Shown in pieces: positions 1 through 8,428 of a DNA stretch of 64,000 nucleotides (position 1 is its first letter; each line of letters begins with the position of its first letter). The DNA is from Methanobrevibacter sp. TLL-48-HuF1. GTDB taxonomy: Archaea > Methanobacteriota > Methanobacteria > Methanobacteriales > Methanobacteriaceae. Below the pieces are notes generated by a model. That model was not told where the DNA came from and made no database searches. It was given only the letters and a program-made list of their open reading frames with translations. The DNA is taken from assembly GCF_023617305.1 (NCBI RefSeq), contig NZ_CP081485.1, positions 62,001 to 126,000 of the forward strand, written 5' to 3'. Position numbers and translations under genes: made by a program.

Positions 1-369
1 AGAAAAGTATGAGACATTTTCTACAATGTTATGTTATTAATAAGTTATGTTAGTTTATAAATTTATAATTAATGTGGAGAACAATCTCAAGTCATGAACA
101 TTAACATTTACATCACAATTAACAATGTCATATTTTATTTCGCAATATTATTTTGCATTTTATGGAAATCATCATCCGATATACACCTAAACAACTGTTT
201 ATTTAAATGTTATAACCAACTAGTAATTGGGACTTCATCCGCAAATTTAATTAAGCATCCCAATCAAAAAGATTATTGTAAAAAAGGTAAGTGAAATCAT
301 AAAAGTAACTGATATTTTAGTGATAATAATGATGAATCCAGTAATTCTGATTATGATGAACGTTCATTT
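1..369. other. AT-rich start of window, no convincing gene
   Basis: A 66-codon frame at 94-294 (+) begins with a hydrophobic stretch but has no ribosome-binding site and no recognisable family. I do not call it a gene. The frame of the next gene is open upstream from 313 and encodes an acidic, Asn/Ser-rich stretch, so that gene may once have started further upstream. Confidence 0.4.
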
Positions 370-597
370 ATGGAAGAATATGACTTTGAAGATAATTTAA
401 CTTTTGAAATGGAATCAGAAATTTATGGATCAGATTTTAAATCAGAAATGGATGATTATGGGGAAGAAGAATATTATCAGAAGAAAATAGCTGAAATGGA
501 TGCAATAGAACGAGCTCAGGAAAGAGAATTTGAGAAGCAAATAGCTGAATATAATGCAAAAAATCCAATTAAAAAAATGATAAAACATGTCTTATGA
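370..597 (+). CDS. Small acidic coiled-coil protein, possibly 5'-truncated
   Basis: A 75-residue protein, very rich in Glu, Asp and Tyr, with a predicted helical or coiled segment (residues about 35-65, KKIAEMDAIERAQEREFEKQ). No family recognised. The ATG has no clear ribosome-binding site, and the frame stays open upstream to 313 with similar acidic composition. The annotated start may therefore be internal to a gene whose 5' end has been lost. It overlaps the next TPR gene by 11 bp, suggesting translational coupling. Function unknown. Confidence 0.45.
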   Translation: MEEYDFEDNLTFEMESEIYGSDFKSEMDDYGEEEYYQKKIAEMDAIERAQEREFEKQIAEYNAKNPIKKMIKHVL

Positions 598-1576
598 TGA
601 TATAATAGCTAAAATTAAATCTGATTTAACTGGAAATACAGATAAAGATAAAGCTTATCTGATTAAGCAATTTAAGATTCATAACTCAAAGGAAATCCAT
701 TTGGAACTTGGCAGATTGCTTTGGGATTTGATGAGTGATGAAGAACAAAATGCGTATAAAAAAGCTGTTATTCAGGATATACCAGTTGATGAATTCATAA
801 AATCAGTTTACAGTTATCTGAATTATGGGGATTTTGAAACAGCCCTAAAAGAGCTTGAAGACTTTATGGAAATTTTACCATTTAAATTTAGGGAAGATCC
901 TCAATTTGATTATTTTTACTTTAATAATCCTTTGGAAGAGGAGTTATTCCGGAAATATTTTAAAACACCAAAAGAAATGAAAGTAATTCCATTTGGTGAT
1001 GAATATCCAAGAGTGTTTTACTTGTATGGTGTTGTACTTATGAATTTATCTGAATTTGACAGGGCTGAAAGTGCACTTAAAAAAGCTCTATCCTATAATC
1101 CTGTTTCTGGTGAGATTTTATCTACATTATCTGCATTATATGATGGAAATTATGATTTGAATAATTTGAAGAAAACAGCAGTTGAAATTTTAAAGTTTAG
1201 CTATGATCCAAGAGAAATAGCTAAAGCGTATAGGGATTTGGGATACTGCTACTATGAAAATAAGAAGTGTAACATATCAAAGGCATTATATGAACAAAGT
1301 TTAAACTATGAAAATCATCCGAGGGCACAAATAGAGCTGCAATTAATAAACAGCTATCTGCATATTGATGAAACAGACATTAAAAAAGTTTTAAATGATG
1401 AAAATATTCCGGCAAATATTAATGATGATATTTTGGAAATATCAATGTTTTTAGCTTTGGATTTTGAAAAGAAAAATCTTTTAAATCAGTCCTTGTATTT
1501 TTATGGTGTTTTATATAACTTAACTCATGATGAAGAAGTTTTAACTAAAATTAATGATTTAAAACATAGATTATAA
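587..1576 (+). CDS. TPR-repeat protein
   Basis: A 329-residue soluble protein. Helical repeats of TPR type are visible around residues 145-180 (YLYGVVLMNLSEFDRAESAL followed by KKALSYNP) and again at 215-245 (AYRDLGYCYYENK). The N-terminal third is an Asp/Glu-rich helical region. There is no signal peptide or membrane segment, so it probably acts in the cytoplasm as a protein-binding scaffold. Partners are unknown. The start overlaps the preceding acidic ORF. Other TPR proteins lie at 9.6-12.1 kb but are organised differently. Confidence 0.7.
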   Translation: MSYDDIIAKIKSDLTGNTDKDKAYLIKQFKIHNSKEIHLELGRLLWDLMSDEEQNAYKKAVIQDIPVDEFIKSVYSYLNYGDFETALKELEDFMEILPFKFREDPQFDYFYFNNPLEEELFRKYFKTPKEMKVIPFGDEYPRVFYLYGVVLMNLSEFDRAESALKKALSYNPVSGEILSTLSALYDGNYDLNNLKKTAVEILKFSYDPREIAKAYRDLGYCYYENKKCNISKALYEQSLNYENHPRAQIELQLINSYLHIDETDIKKVLNDENIPANINDDILEISMFLALDFEKKNLLNQSLYFYGVLYNLTHDEEVLTKINDLKHRL

Positions 1577-1690
1577 TTTTTTTATTTGGTTTAAAACTTC
1601 CAATCCAAATTTAGTTATTTCATATATTCTTCCTTTTTTGTCTTCTAATACACTAAGTTAGGTTTTTAGTGCAATTTCAGAAATGCAGCA
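1577..1690 (-). pseudogene. Remnant of a winged-helix regulator C-terminus
   Basis: Read on the minus strand from 1690, one frame gives ISEIALKT, then a TAA stop (1658-1660), then LSVLEDKKGRIYEITKFG and LEVLNQIKK. This has the look of the wing and last helix of an archaeal winged-helix regulator. There is no start codon and the N-terminal helices are missing. I infer a decayed gene. The rest of the intergenic stretch to 1902 holds nothing else I can identify beyond AT-rich promoter-like sequence. Confidence 0.45.
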
Positions 1691-1902
1691 TATAATTATT
1701 TTCAGGATATTTTAAATCCATGACTGAATAAATTTCTTTTTTGTTTATAAAATATTAATTAATCCCCATTTTTAATAACAATATTAATATATGATATCTT
1801 ACAAAATTAAAATATAATATATCTATTTTAATAAAAAATTAGGCTTCCTAGTTTTGAATTAGGTTAAATTATTTGAGATGTTAAGAGGAAAAGTGCAAAC
1901 TG

Positions 1903-2694
1903 TTGTTGAAAATCAAAATACTGAAACCAAGTAAAGCAGAACTTTTAAGACAGTATCAGCAATTATATGATGAAAGTACAATTGTTGAAGTAGAATTCAA
2001 TAGTCTTAAACAGGAAGTTTTAAATAGGCAAGTGTTTATTATGGCTGATGATGAAGAATATTGTTTAAGATTGGAAAAAATCATTGATAAACAAGATGGA
2101 TTATTAAATCATTATGATGCAAAATTTAATCAGCAAAATTCATTAAATGATGCATTATCTAGACAAAATAAAATTTTAAAAGAGGATTTGCAAAAGCATA
2201 AAAATCTTTTAAAAGATATGAAAAAAAATATTGACCAACATAAAAATGTTGTTAATAAATTAAAAAAAGAGCTTGAAGAACAACTTAAAATACAACAAAA
2301 TTTACATAAAGATTATGGTGAAGTTATTAAAGAATTAACTGATGAATTAGAACTTCAAGAAAAACAAAAAGAAGAAATTCAAAATAAAACTAAACAAATT
2401 GGAAATAATCAACCAATAAATAACAATTCTAAACTAAAATCCAATAGGGTAGAATTACCTCCAAGAGAACATGACAACGATCATGTTGCTGATGCAAAAG
2501 ATTTATTCAATAATGTTAAAGAAAAATCAAAAGAAGCTATTGATGAAATTTCAGAAAACCATAAAAAAAATACTGCTACTTCTGCAATTAATAATAATGT
2601 TCCAAAAACAAATGAGAATAAATGTCCTAAATGTGGTTCAGTAGTAGATAACAGTTTTATATTTTGTGATAAATGTGGTTATAAACTAAAATAA
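1903..2694 (+). CDS. Coiled-coil protein with C-terminal zinc ribbon
   Basis: A 263-residue protein. Residues about 10-150 form a long charged coiled coil and residues 160-235 an Asn/Lys-rich linker. The C-terminus is a zinc ribbon with two CxxC knuckles (CPKCG and CDKCG, last 25 residues). The start is a TTG preceded by AGAGGA at 1885-1890; the upstream ATG at 1878 is in another frame and closes quickly. It is followed 10 bp later by 2705-3238, probably in one operon. Function unknown. Confidence 0.65.
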   Translation: MLKIKILKPSKAELLRQYQQLYDESTIVEVEFNSLKQEVLNRQVFIMADDEEYCLRLEKIIDKQDGLLNHYDAKFNQQNSLNDALSRQNKILKEDLQKHKNLLKDMKKNIDQHKNVVNKLKKELEEQLKIQQNLHKDYGEVIKELTDELELQEKQKEEIQNKTKQIGNNQPINNNSKLKSNRVELPPREHDNDHVADAKDLFNNVKEKSKEAIDEISENHKKNTATSAINNNVPKTNENKCPKCGSVVDNSFIFCDKCGYKLK

Positions 2695-2704
2695 AGGTGT
2701 TTAA

Positions 2705-3238
2705 ATGGGTTTTTTTAACAATATGAAAAATTTAAAAGACCAGGCTTTGGAAAATGAAAAAATCCAAAATTATGAACAACTTCAAGGTTTATTTGATGCA
2801 ATTGATAATCAGGCTGAAAAAGAAAAAGAAAAAGATAAAAAGGAAAGAGAATATTTTGAAAGTTTAACTCCTGAACAAAAAGTAGAGTATAAACGTATTA
2901 AAAAAAGAAATAAAAACCTTAAAAAACTTGGAATGTATGGTTTAACTGCCGCAAGCATGGCTACTGGTGTTGGTGTTCCTGTTATGATGGCTGCTAATGT
3001 AGGATCAATGATTTCTGATGATAATATGACATTTAACAAAGATCAACATGATGCAAAAATGAAAAAAATGTCTGGACAAAAGAAAAGGCCTCAAGCTAAA
3101 CCTAACAAAGCTAAAACAAAAAAAGTACCTCTTATATCAATAAAATATGATAAAAAAGGCCAACCGAAGGTTCAAACTTTTATAGATAAAGATTGGTACA
3201 ATATAAACTTCAGATATGCTGAACTTATAAGAGAATAA
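2705..3238 (+). CDS. Hypothetical protein with one hydrophobic segment
   Basis: A 177-residue basic protein. The N-terminal 65 residues are highly charged and coiled-coil-like. Residues about 75-100 are a Gly/Ala/Met-rich hydrophobic segment that could be a membrane helix. A Lys-rich linker and a C-terminal beta-type region (VPLISIKYDKKGQPKVQTF) follow. No family recognised. A GGTGT motif lies just before the ATG. It sits between two zinc-ribbon genes in the same orientation and may belong to their operon. Confidence 0.6.
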   Translation: MGFFNNMKNLKDQALENEKIQNYEQLQGLFDAIDNQAEKEKEKDKKEREYFESLTPEQKVEYKRIKKRNKNLKKLGMYGLTAASMATGVGVPVMMAANVGSMISDDNMTFNKDQHDAKMKKMSGQKKRPQAKPNKAKTKKVPLISIKYDKKGQPKVQTFIDKDWYNINFRYAELIRE

Positions 3239-3258
3239 TTGCTATATGGTGTATTAAT

Positions 3259-4020
3259 ATGGTTTTTTGCCCTAATTGTAAAAATGAAGTTGGTGAGAGT
3301 AAATTTTGCCCCAATTGCGGTTCAAAAATACTTAAGCCAGAAATAGATCCTCAAGAAAATAATACTATGAATTTTTGCCCTAATTGTGGAAATGAAGTTG
3401 GTGGGAGTAAATTTTGCCCCAATTGCGGTTTAAAAATACTTAAACATGAAGCTGAAATACCTACTTCTGAAATTGATGTTAATACAAACAATCAGTACAC
3501 ATCTGATGCTGATGAAAAAGATACATTTGATAAGATAATTGACATTGATGATAAAATTTCAGGTAAAATGAATGGTTTATTTGCAAAAAGTAAAACTGCA
3601 AATAAAATTTTAGATAAAACGGTTTCCTTTCAGTCTTTTAAATATAAACTTTATCAAAATAGAGAATATCTTGAAAATATAGAACCTGTATTTATTGAAG
3701 TATATGATTCTATTGATGATCCATTTATTAAAGATATTCTAATGTTAGAAAGAATTGCAATGGCTACTACTAGTAGTGCAGTTGGTATGGTTGCATCTCA
3801 AATTTACACTCCAACAAAAGACATGCCACATGATAAAGCAGTAATGTTTTACCAAAATATGGTTAATAGAATTGTTAGTGAAATTAATCAGGAAAAACAA
3901 AATGGTACTTTTGATGAAGAAACATTCTATAAAAACAAAACTAAGCAAGCTACATTGGATAATATTTCTGTTTTAGGAATTTCCAAATCAGTGAAGGCCT
4001 TTAAAAAAAATCGTGAATGA
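3259..4020 (+). CDS. Protein with two N-terminal zinc ribbons
   Basis: A 253-residue protein. It starts with two nearly identical zinc ribbons (residues 3-24 and 37-59, pattern FCPNC ... KFCPNCG), evidently an internal duplication. An acidic linker follows, then a helical domain of about 150 residues with no family I recognise. No signal peptide. Its zinc knuckles match those of the neighbouring genes at 1903, 4890 and 5459, pointing to local expansion of double-zinc-ribbon proteins. Function unknown. Confidence 0.65.
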   Translation: MVFCPNCKNEVGESKFCPNCGSKILKPEIDPQENNTMNFCPNCGNEVGGSKFCPNCGLKILKHEAEIPTSEIDVNTNNQYTSDADEKDTFDKIIDIDDKISGKMNGLFAKSKTANKILDKTVSFQSFKYKLYQNREYLENIEPVFIEVYDSIDDPFIKDILMLERIAMATTSSAVGMVASQIYTPTKDMPHDKAVMFYQNMVNRIVSEINQEKQNGTFDEETFYKNKTKQATLDNISVLGISKSVKAFKKNRE

Positions 4021-4136
4021 ATATTTGTAAAAAGTGTAATGATCAACAAAATACAAATTTAAAATTTAACAAAATTAAATCATTTTTCTTTTATTAAAAA
4101 ATATGATAAAAGTTTAAAAACAGGATAAGTGATATT

Positions 4137-4760
4137 ATGGCAGATGGAGAATATGTAGATAGTGATGGTGACGGATACAAAGAAAGTTATGTTGAAGATA
4201 GTGATGGTGATGGACAATATGACACCGTTTACATGGATACTGACGGGGACGGGTATGCAGATACTGTTGGTGTAGATACAGATGGAAACGGGTACGTAGA
4301 TACCGTTGGCATGGATACTGATGGTGACGGGTATGTGGATACTGTTGTTGAGGATACTGATGGAGATGGTGAATTTGACACCGTTTACATGGATACTGAC
4401 GGGGATGGCTATGCAGATACTGTTGGTGTAGATACAGATGGAGACGGGTACGTAGATACCGTTGGCATGGATACTGATGGTGACGGGTATGTGGATACTG
4501 TTGTTGAGGATACTGATGGAGATGGTGAATTTGACACCGTTTACATGGATACTGACGGGGATGGCTATGCAGATGCCGTTGGTGTAGATACAGATGGAGA
4601 CGGGTACGTAGATGCTGTTGGTGTAGATACAGATGGAGATGGTGAACTAGATAGCTATGCTTATGATACTGATGGTGATGGAGAATTTGACGAATATGAA
4701 TCAGATTATGATGACGACTATGATGATATAGACGATGACTACGATGATGATATATTTTAA
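4137..4760 (+). CDS. Calcium-loop repeat protein (14 x 13 residues)
   Basis: A 207-residue, extremely acidic protein. After MADGEYV it consists of 14 back-to-back 13-residue units of the type DTDGDGYVDTVGM, then an Asp/Tyr-rich tail. The DxDxDG loops match the calcium-binding loops of EF-hand, dockerin or thrombospondin type 3 repeats, so it should bind many Ca2+ ions (inference). No signal peptide or anchor is visible, which is odd because such repeats are usually extracellular. A ribosome-binding site of the GTGAT type (aagtgatatt) precedes the ATG. Confidence 0.7.
   Translation: MADGEYVDSDGDGYKESYVEDSDGDGQYDTVYMDTDGDGYADTVGVDTDGNGYVDTVGMDTDGDGYVDTVVEDTDGDGEFDTVYMDTDGDGYADTVGVDTDGDGYVDTVGMDTDGDGYVDTVVEDTDGDGEFDTVYMDTDGDGYADAVGVDTDGDGYVDAVGVDTDGDGELDSYAYDTDGDGEFDEYESDYDDDYDDIDDDYDDDIF
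4158..4703 (+). repeat. 39-bp tandem repeat with 156-bp higher-order unit
   Basis: Fourteen 39-bp units encode the Ca-loop repeats. Four consecutive units (tails YADTVGV, YVDTVGM, YVDTVVE, EFDTVYM) make a 156-bp block that recurs almost unchanged from about 4236 and from 4392. This indicates recent unequal crossing-over or slippage. Copy number may vary between strains. Confidence 0.8.
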
Positions 4761-4889
4761 TTAAAATACTGAATTATGGATTTCTATCAATTATAGAAAT
4801 TCATGTATATTTTAACTAATGATGAAACATTAAATAAATCAAATATTGTTGTACTAAAATTTTAATAAAAAATGGTTAATGGTGAATAA

Positions 4890-5429
4890 ATGGTTAAATG
4901 TCCTTCTTGTGGGAAAGAAGTTGGGGATGCTGCTTTTTGTAATAATTGCGGATCCAAACTTCATTCTCAAAAAAATGAAAAAATAAAAAGCAATGATTTT
5001 CAAGAAAAAAAATTCTGTGCTAACTGTGGAAGTGAAATGAATGTTAATGCTACATTTTGTTCTAATTGCGGAACTCATGAATTAAAGGCAAATAATCAGG
5101 TAGGCAATAATCTTGTTGCTACTTTTAATCCTGGAACTGCATTTTTAATATCTATATACACTACCGGTGCGGGACATATTTATTTAGGATTATTTAAAAG
5201 AGGCATATCCTTTTTAATATCTCAAATAGTTCTTGTAGTATTAGTAGCTATATTTACACTACTATTGGGATATCTATGGTATATGTTAGCTGTGATTGTA
5301 TTGTTATTAGGTATTTTAGCATGTTTAACTTTGCATATATATTCAATTTATGATTCATATAAATCAATTAAAAAAATAACAAATGGTGAAAGTGTTGAAG
5401 ATATAATGTTTTTCAATAAGTTCATGTGA
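4890..5429 (+). CDS. Double zinc-ribbon membrane protein
   Basis: A 179-residue protein. Two cytoplasmic zinc ribbons (residues 4-22 CPSCG/CNNCG and 43-64 CANCG/CSNCG) are followed by a membrane region of about three hydrophobic helices (residues 85-165). The start of that region, with NPGTAFLISIY, GAGHIYLGLFKRGI and an aromatic-rich turn, resembles TM2-like domains. The preceding aatggtgaata gives the GGTGA ribosome-binding site for the ATG. Same orientation as 5459-5935; likely co-transcribed. Function unknown. Confidence 0.65.
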   Translation: MVKCPSCGKEVGDAAFCNNCGSKLHSQKNEKIKSNDFQEKKFCANCGSEMNVNATFCSNCGTHELKANNQVGNNLVATFNPGTAFLISIYTTGAGHIYLGLFKRGISFLISQIVLVVLVAIFTLLLGYLWYMLAVIVLLLGILACLTLHIYSIYDSYKSIKKITNGESVEDIMFFNKFM

Positions 5430-5458
5430 ATTTTTAGCTTAAACCCATGAGGCAAAAT

Positions 5459-5935
5459 ATGATAAGATGTCCAAAGTGTGGAAATGAAGTTAGTGGAGAT
5501 GATTTTTGTTCTGAATGCGGACTTAAACTTAATCATACTTCAAAAGAAAATAAACATTACTGTCCAGAGTGCGGTTTTGAAACTAGTATAAAAGATAAAT
5601 TTTGCCAAAAATGCGGTGCAAAAATAAATGGTAAATCTGATAATGATGATTTGTTAAGTTTTAATAAAACTAATCTTTATCCCATTATTTTAGGATTTAT
5701 CTTCCTTTTAATTGCAATACTTTTCGCAAGTAGGCTTGTATTAGTTCTTTGTTTATTTGCAGCGGGGTTTCTTTTTGAATTTAAATCAGACAATGCATTT
5801 CTTAATAGTATTTTAGTTGCTGTAATTCCAGGTATTTTATTTATTATCACAATGCAAAATATATATTATTTATTGATGTGTTTTATACCTCCGATAGCTG
5901 GCTGTTTTATAGCTGCCACATATAGAAGAAGGTAA
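5459..5935 (+). CDS. Double zinc-ribbon membrane protein
   Basis: Begins MIRCPKCGNEVSG; two zinc ribbons (CPKCG/CSECG and CPECG/CQKCG) are followed by three or four hydrophobic segments. I chose the ATG at 5459 because a GAGG lies at 5449-5452, 6 bp upstream; the in-frame ATG at 5447 would place that motif inside the gene. Similar in layout to 4890-5429, with a different membrane half. Function unknown. Confidence 0.6.
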   Translation: MIRCPKCGNEVSGDDFCSECGLKLNHTSKENKHYCPECGFETSIKDKFCQKCGAKINGKSDNDDLLSFNKTNLYPIILGFIFLLIAILFASRLVLVLCLFAAGFLFEFKSDNAFLNSILVAVIPGILFIITMQNIYYLLMCFIPPIAGCFIAATYRRR

Positions 5936-5982
5936 ATACACTTAAATATTTTCAAATACTAAAATCATTTTAAGGAGAAAAT

Positions 5983-6141
5983 ATGTTTAAGTTAATTATT
6001 GGAATAATTTATATTATAACTATTATCTTATATTGTGCTATTTTAGTAAAAAAGAAGATTAAAGACACAAGTACTTATATAAACCTTGGAATATTAATAG
6101 CTGTTTTCATATTTCTTGTATACAAAGGATATCTTTTCTAA
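5983..6141 (+). CDS. Small two-helix membrane protein
   Basis: A 52-codon ORF preceded by a strong AAGGAG ribosome-binding site (5972-5977), 5 bp before the ATG. The product has two hydrophobic helices (residues 2-22, LIIGIIYIITIILYCAILV, and 34-50) separated by KKKIKDTSTY. The good ribosome-binding site argues that it is translated. No family recognised; it may partner the membrane protein encoded just upstream. Confidence 0.5.
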   Translation: MFKLIIGIIYIITIILYCAILVKKKIKDTSTYINLGILIAVFIFLVYKGYLF

Positions 6142-6166
6142 ATATTTAATAACCTAATTGATTTTA

Positions 6167-7474
6167 ATGACTTCTGAGTACACACCTGAAGAAAATAAAT
6201 TAAGAGAGCTTACTGGCGGAGATTATTTTTCCCAGGAATTTATGGATAATTTAAATTCCTTAAATTTAACAGTTAAAGAAGCTAATATTGTTATTAATCA
6301 GATTAAACATGAAATAACTACTGGTGAATGTTGTTTGGAAGCTATTCCAATTAGATTAAATTATCTTTTAAAACAGTTAGCTCCAGAAATTACAAAATAT
6401 GTTGTACCCTCTAAAGAATTAATAGCTAAAAAAGAACTTATTTTCCTTTTAAATCTGAAAGACAATATAACTTTTTGTCCGAATTGTCAAAGCAGCCTTT
6501 TTTTAACAGATAAATTTTGCTATAAATGTGGTGCTAAAAATATGCAATCAATAGCTATTAAAGCACCGAAAGATGATGATTTGAACTTAAATGAGATATA
6601 TTGTGCCAAATTATATGAGAAATATCCCCTTAATTTTAAATATGCTTATGTTTGTTTTTTAAGATATGTCAATGAAAATCCTGGGAAAGTTGAGTTTCCA
6701 GTATTTAATAATATTGACGGGTTTAAATTAAAAAAACAGGCTGTTAAAGATAATTATTTCACATTAGGTGATCCTGTTTACAGTATTTCTAATTATACTA
6801 TTTCAGATATTAAAAAGGTTTTAAAAAAGTATGATTTGAAAGTTTCAGGTAAAAAAGATGAACTGATTGAAAGAATAAGTAAAAATTTATCAGATGATGA
6901 GATTAATAATGAATTTGAAAACAGCACTTTTGTTTTAACATCTGAAGCTGAAAAATTTTTAAAAGAAAATAAATACATTGTCTATTATTATGATAACAGT
7001 TTAGATGAATTTATTTCTCTAGAAAAATACGAGTCATTATTTAAGAAATCTAAAGTAACTGATTCTATTTATGATGTTTTATATAGGTATTATACTAATT
7101 TAGCTAATGAATCTGTAAATAATAAACAATGGGATCACTACAAAACATCTATAGGCCATATCATTAACATATCAGTTGACAATATCAGTGATTTAAAATT
7201 ACTTAAATTACACATTAAGTATTTTATTTTAGAAGCTAATAATTGGATTTGTGATGATTACAGTGATTATTATAATCCTTCTTTTAATTTGGAATTTAAT
7301 AAATCCAGAAATGATTTAATAGCTAGTTTAAAATTAGAATTAAATGAACTTCAGGAAATATTTGATGAAGCATGGAGTGAAGTTAAAATACCTTCCTATA
7401 CAGTCACAAAAGCAGATACTTTTAAAAAATTAATTTTAGCATTTAATGGTGAAGATTTAAATGAAATTCACTGA
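6167..7474 (+). CDS. Zinc-ribbon and SAP-domain protein
   Basis: About 435 residues. Residues 100-125 form a zinc ribbon (FCPNC ... FCYKCG). Residues about 212-245 (YTISDIKKVLKKYDLKVSG, then KKDELIERI) match the SAP helix-extended-helix motif found in DNA-binding proteins. The rest is helical and unrecognised. I take the ATG at 6167; a TTG at 6158 is also in frame, and neither has a good ribosome-binding site. Nucleic-acid binding is inferred from the SAP motif. Its end overlaps the convergent gene by 7 bp. Confidence 0.6.
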   Translation: MTSEYTPEENKLRELTGGDYFSQEFMDNLNSLNLTVKEANIVINQIKHEITTGECCLEAIPIRLNYLLKQLAPEITKYVVPSKELIAKKELIFLLNLKDNITFCPNCQSSLFLTDKFCYKCGAKNMQSIAIKAPKDDDLNLNEIYCAKLYEKYPLNFKYAYVCFLRYVNENPGKVEFPVFNNIDGFKLKKQAVKDNYFTLGDPVYSISNYTISDIKKVLKKYDLKVSGKKDELIERISKNLSDDEINNEFENSTFVLTSEAEKFLKENKYIVYYYDNSLDEFISLEKYESLFKKSKVTDSIYDVLYRYYTNLANESVNNKQWDHYKTSIGHIINISVDNISDLKLLKLHIKYFILEANNWICDDYSDYYNPSFNLEFNKSRNDLIASLKLELNELQEIFDEAWSEVKIPSYTVTKADTFKKLILAFNGEDLNEIH

Positions 7475-8406
7475 TTAAATGATTTAAAAGTGTCTAAAAA
7501 TTCATTCAGCACATTTTTAAAATCCGGATTTTTCATAGCTGCATCAAATGAACCTGCAAGAGGTCCCATAATCAGTTCGTTTCTGCTGTTTCCATCCATC
7601 ATATCTGTAGTTTCCATACCTATCTGAGAATAGCTGGGAGGTAACTGGTCTTTATTGTATTGCTGTTTTATTTCGTGTCTCAAATCTTCATCAATAAAAT
7701 GCTCAAGTAAATGGATTATGTCTTCAGCTATTGTATTTCCTAAAACAAGTGAAATAACAACTGTGTCATGATCAAGTTCATCTTTCTGTTCTTCAAGTAT
7801 TGAATTAAATGACCCGTAATTTTGATAACCATGTGGAATGAATCTTCCTTCAACAGTATGGGCACAGTATTCATTCATTAAATGTACTGTTCCAGATGCA
7901 AGGATGTATTGGACAAATACTTCAATTTCATAGGTTTTTTCAACTTCCCAGAAATACATTAGAATTTGTTCATGAATTTCAGCAAGCAGATGGTGTGATA
8001 ACTCATGAATTAGTGTAGCTATTTGTACTGAATCATTTAGCCGGTCATCTAGTTTTATATTGTTTGCACTATAAAATCCAAGTTCTCCTCCTTTGGATTT
8101 ATATGACCATTTGGCATATGCTTCAACAACATCAGCTACTTTTTCTAAAGCTGTGGACCCTTTGTTTTTAAGAGATTTTTTACCTGTTTCATATATATTA
8201 TTCAATATAAGTTCATAAATCTCATTGGTTAATGGTATTTCATTTAATTGCTCTTTGTGTTTTTGTGTAAACATGTCTTCAAATGAGGTTATTTTATCAC
8301 CTACTTTAAAGTTATCAAGTTTTCTAAGTACGCTTCCACAGTTGATACAATAATCTTTTGTCGGTGAGTTTTTTTCTCCACATTTTGAGCAATATATTTC
8401 GGTCAT
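7468..8406 (-). CDS. Zinc-ribbon metalloprotease-like protein
   Basis: A 312-residue protein. It has an N-terminal zinc ribbon (YCSKCGEKN ... YCINCGS), then an alpha domain with the HExxH zinc-protease signature near residue 135 (ATLIHELSHHLLAEIH). There is no signal peptide, so a cytoplasmic peptidase is inferred. A typical GTGAT ribosome-binding site precedes the ATG. The catalytic His and Glu are present; I cannot identify the third metal ligand with confidence, although a Glu-rich stretch follows. Confidence 0.6.
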   Translation of the reverse strand: MTEIYCSKCGEKNSPTKDYCINCGSVLRKLDNFKVGDKITSFEDMFTQKHKEQLNEIPLTNEIYELILNNIYETGKKSLKNKGSTALEKVADVVEAYAKWSYKSKGGELGFYSANNIKLDDRLNDSVQIATLIHELSHHLLAEIHEQILMYFWEVEKTYEIEVFVQYILASGTVHLMNEYCAHTVEGRFIPHGYQNYGSFNSILEEQKDELDHDTVVISLVLGNTIAEDIIHLLEHFIDEDLRHEIKQQYNKDQLPPSYSQIGMETTDMMDGNSRNELIMGPLAGSFDAAMKNPDFKNVLNEFLDTFKSFNQ

Positions 8407-8428
8407 TTTTAATCACTATTTAATCCAT

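Noticed and set aside
94-294. A 66-codon ORF at the window start
   Set aside because: No ribosome-binding site, no family, composition like AT-rich non-coding DNA.
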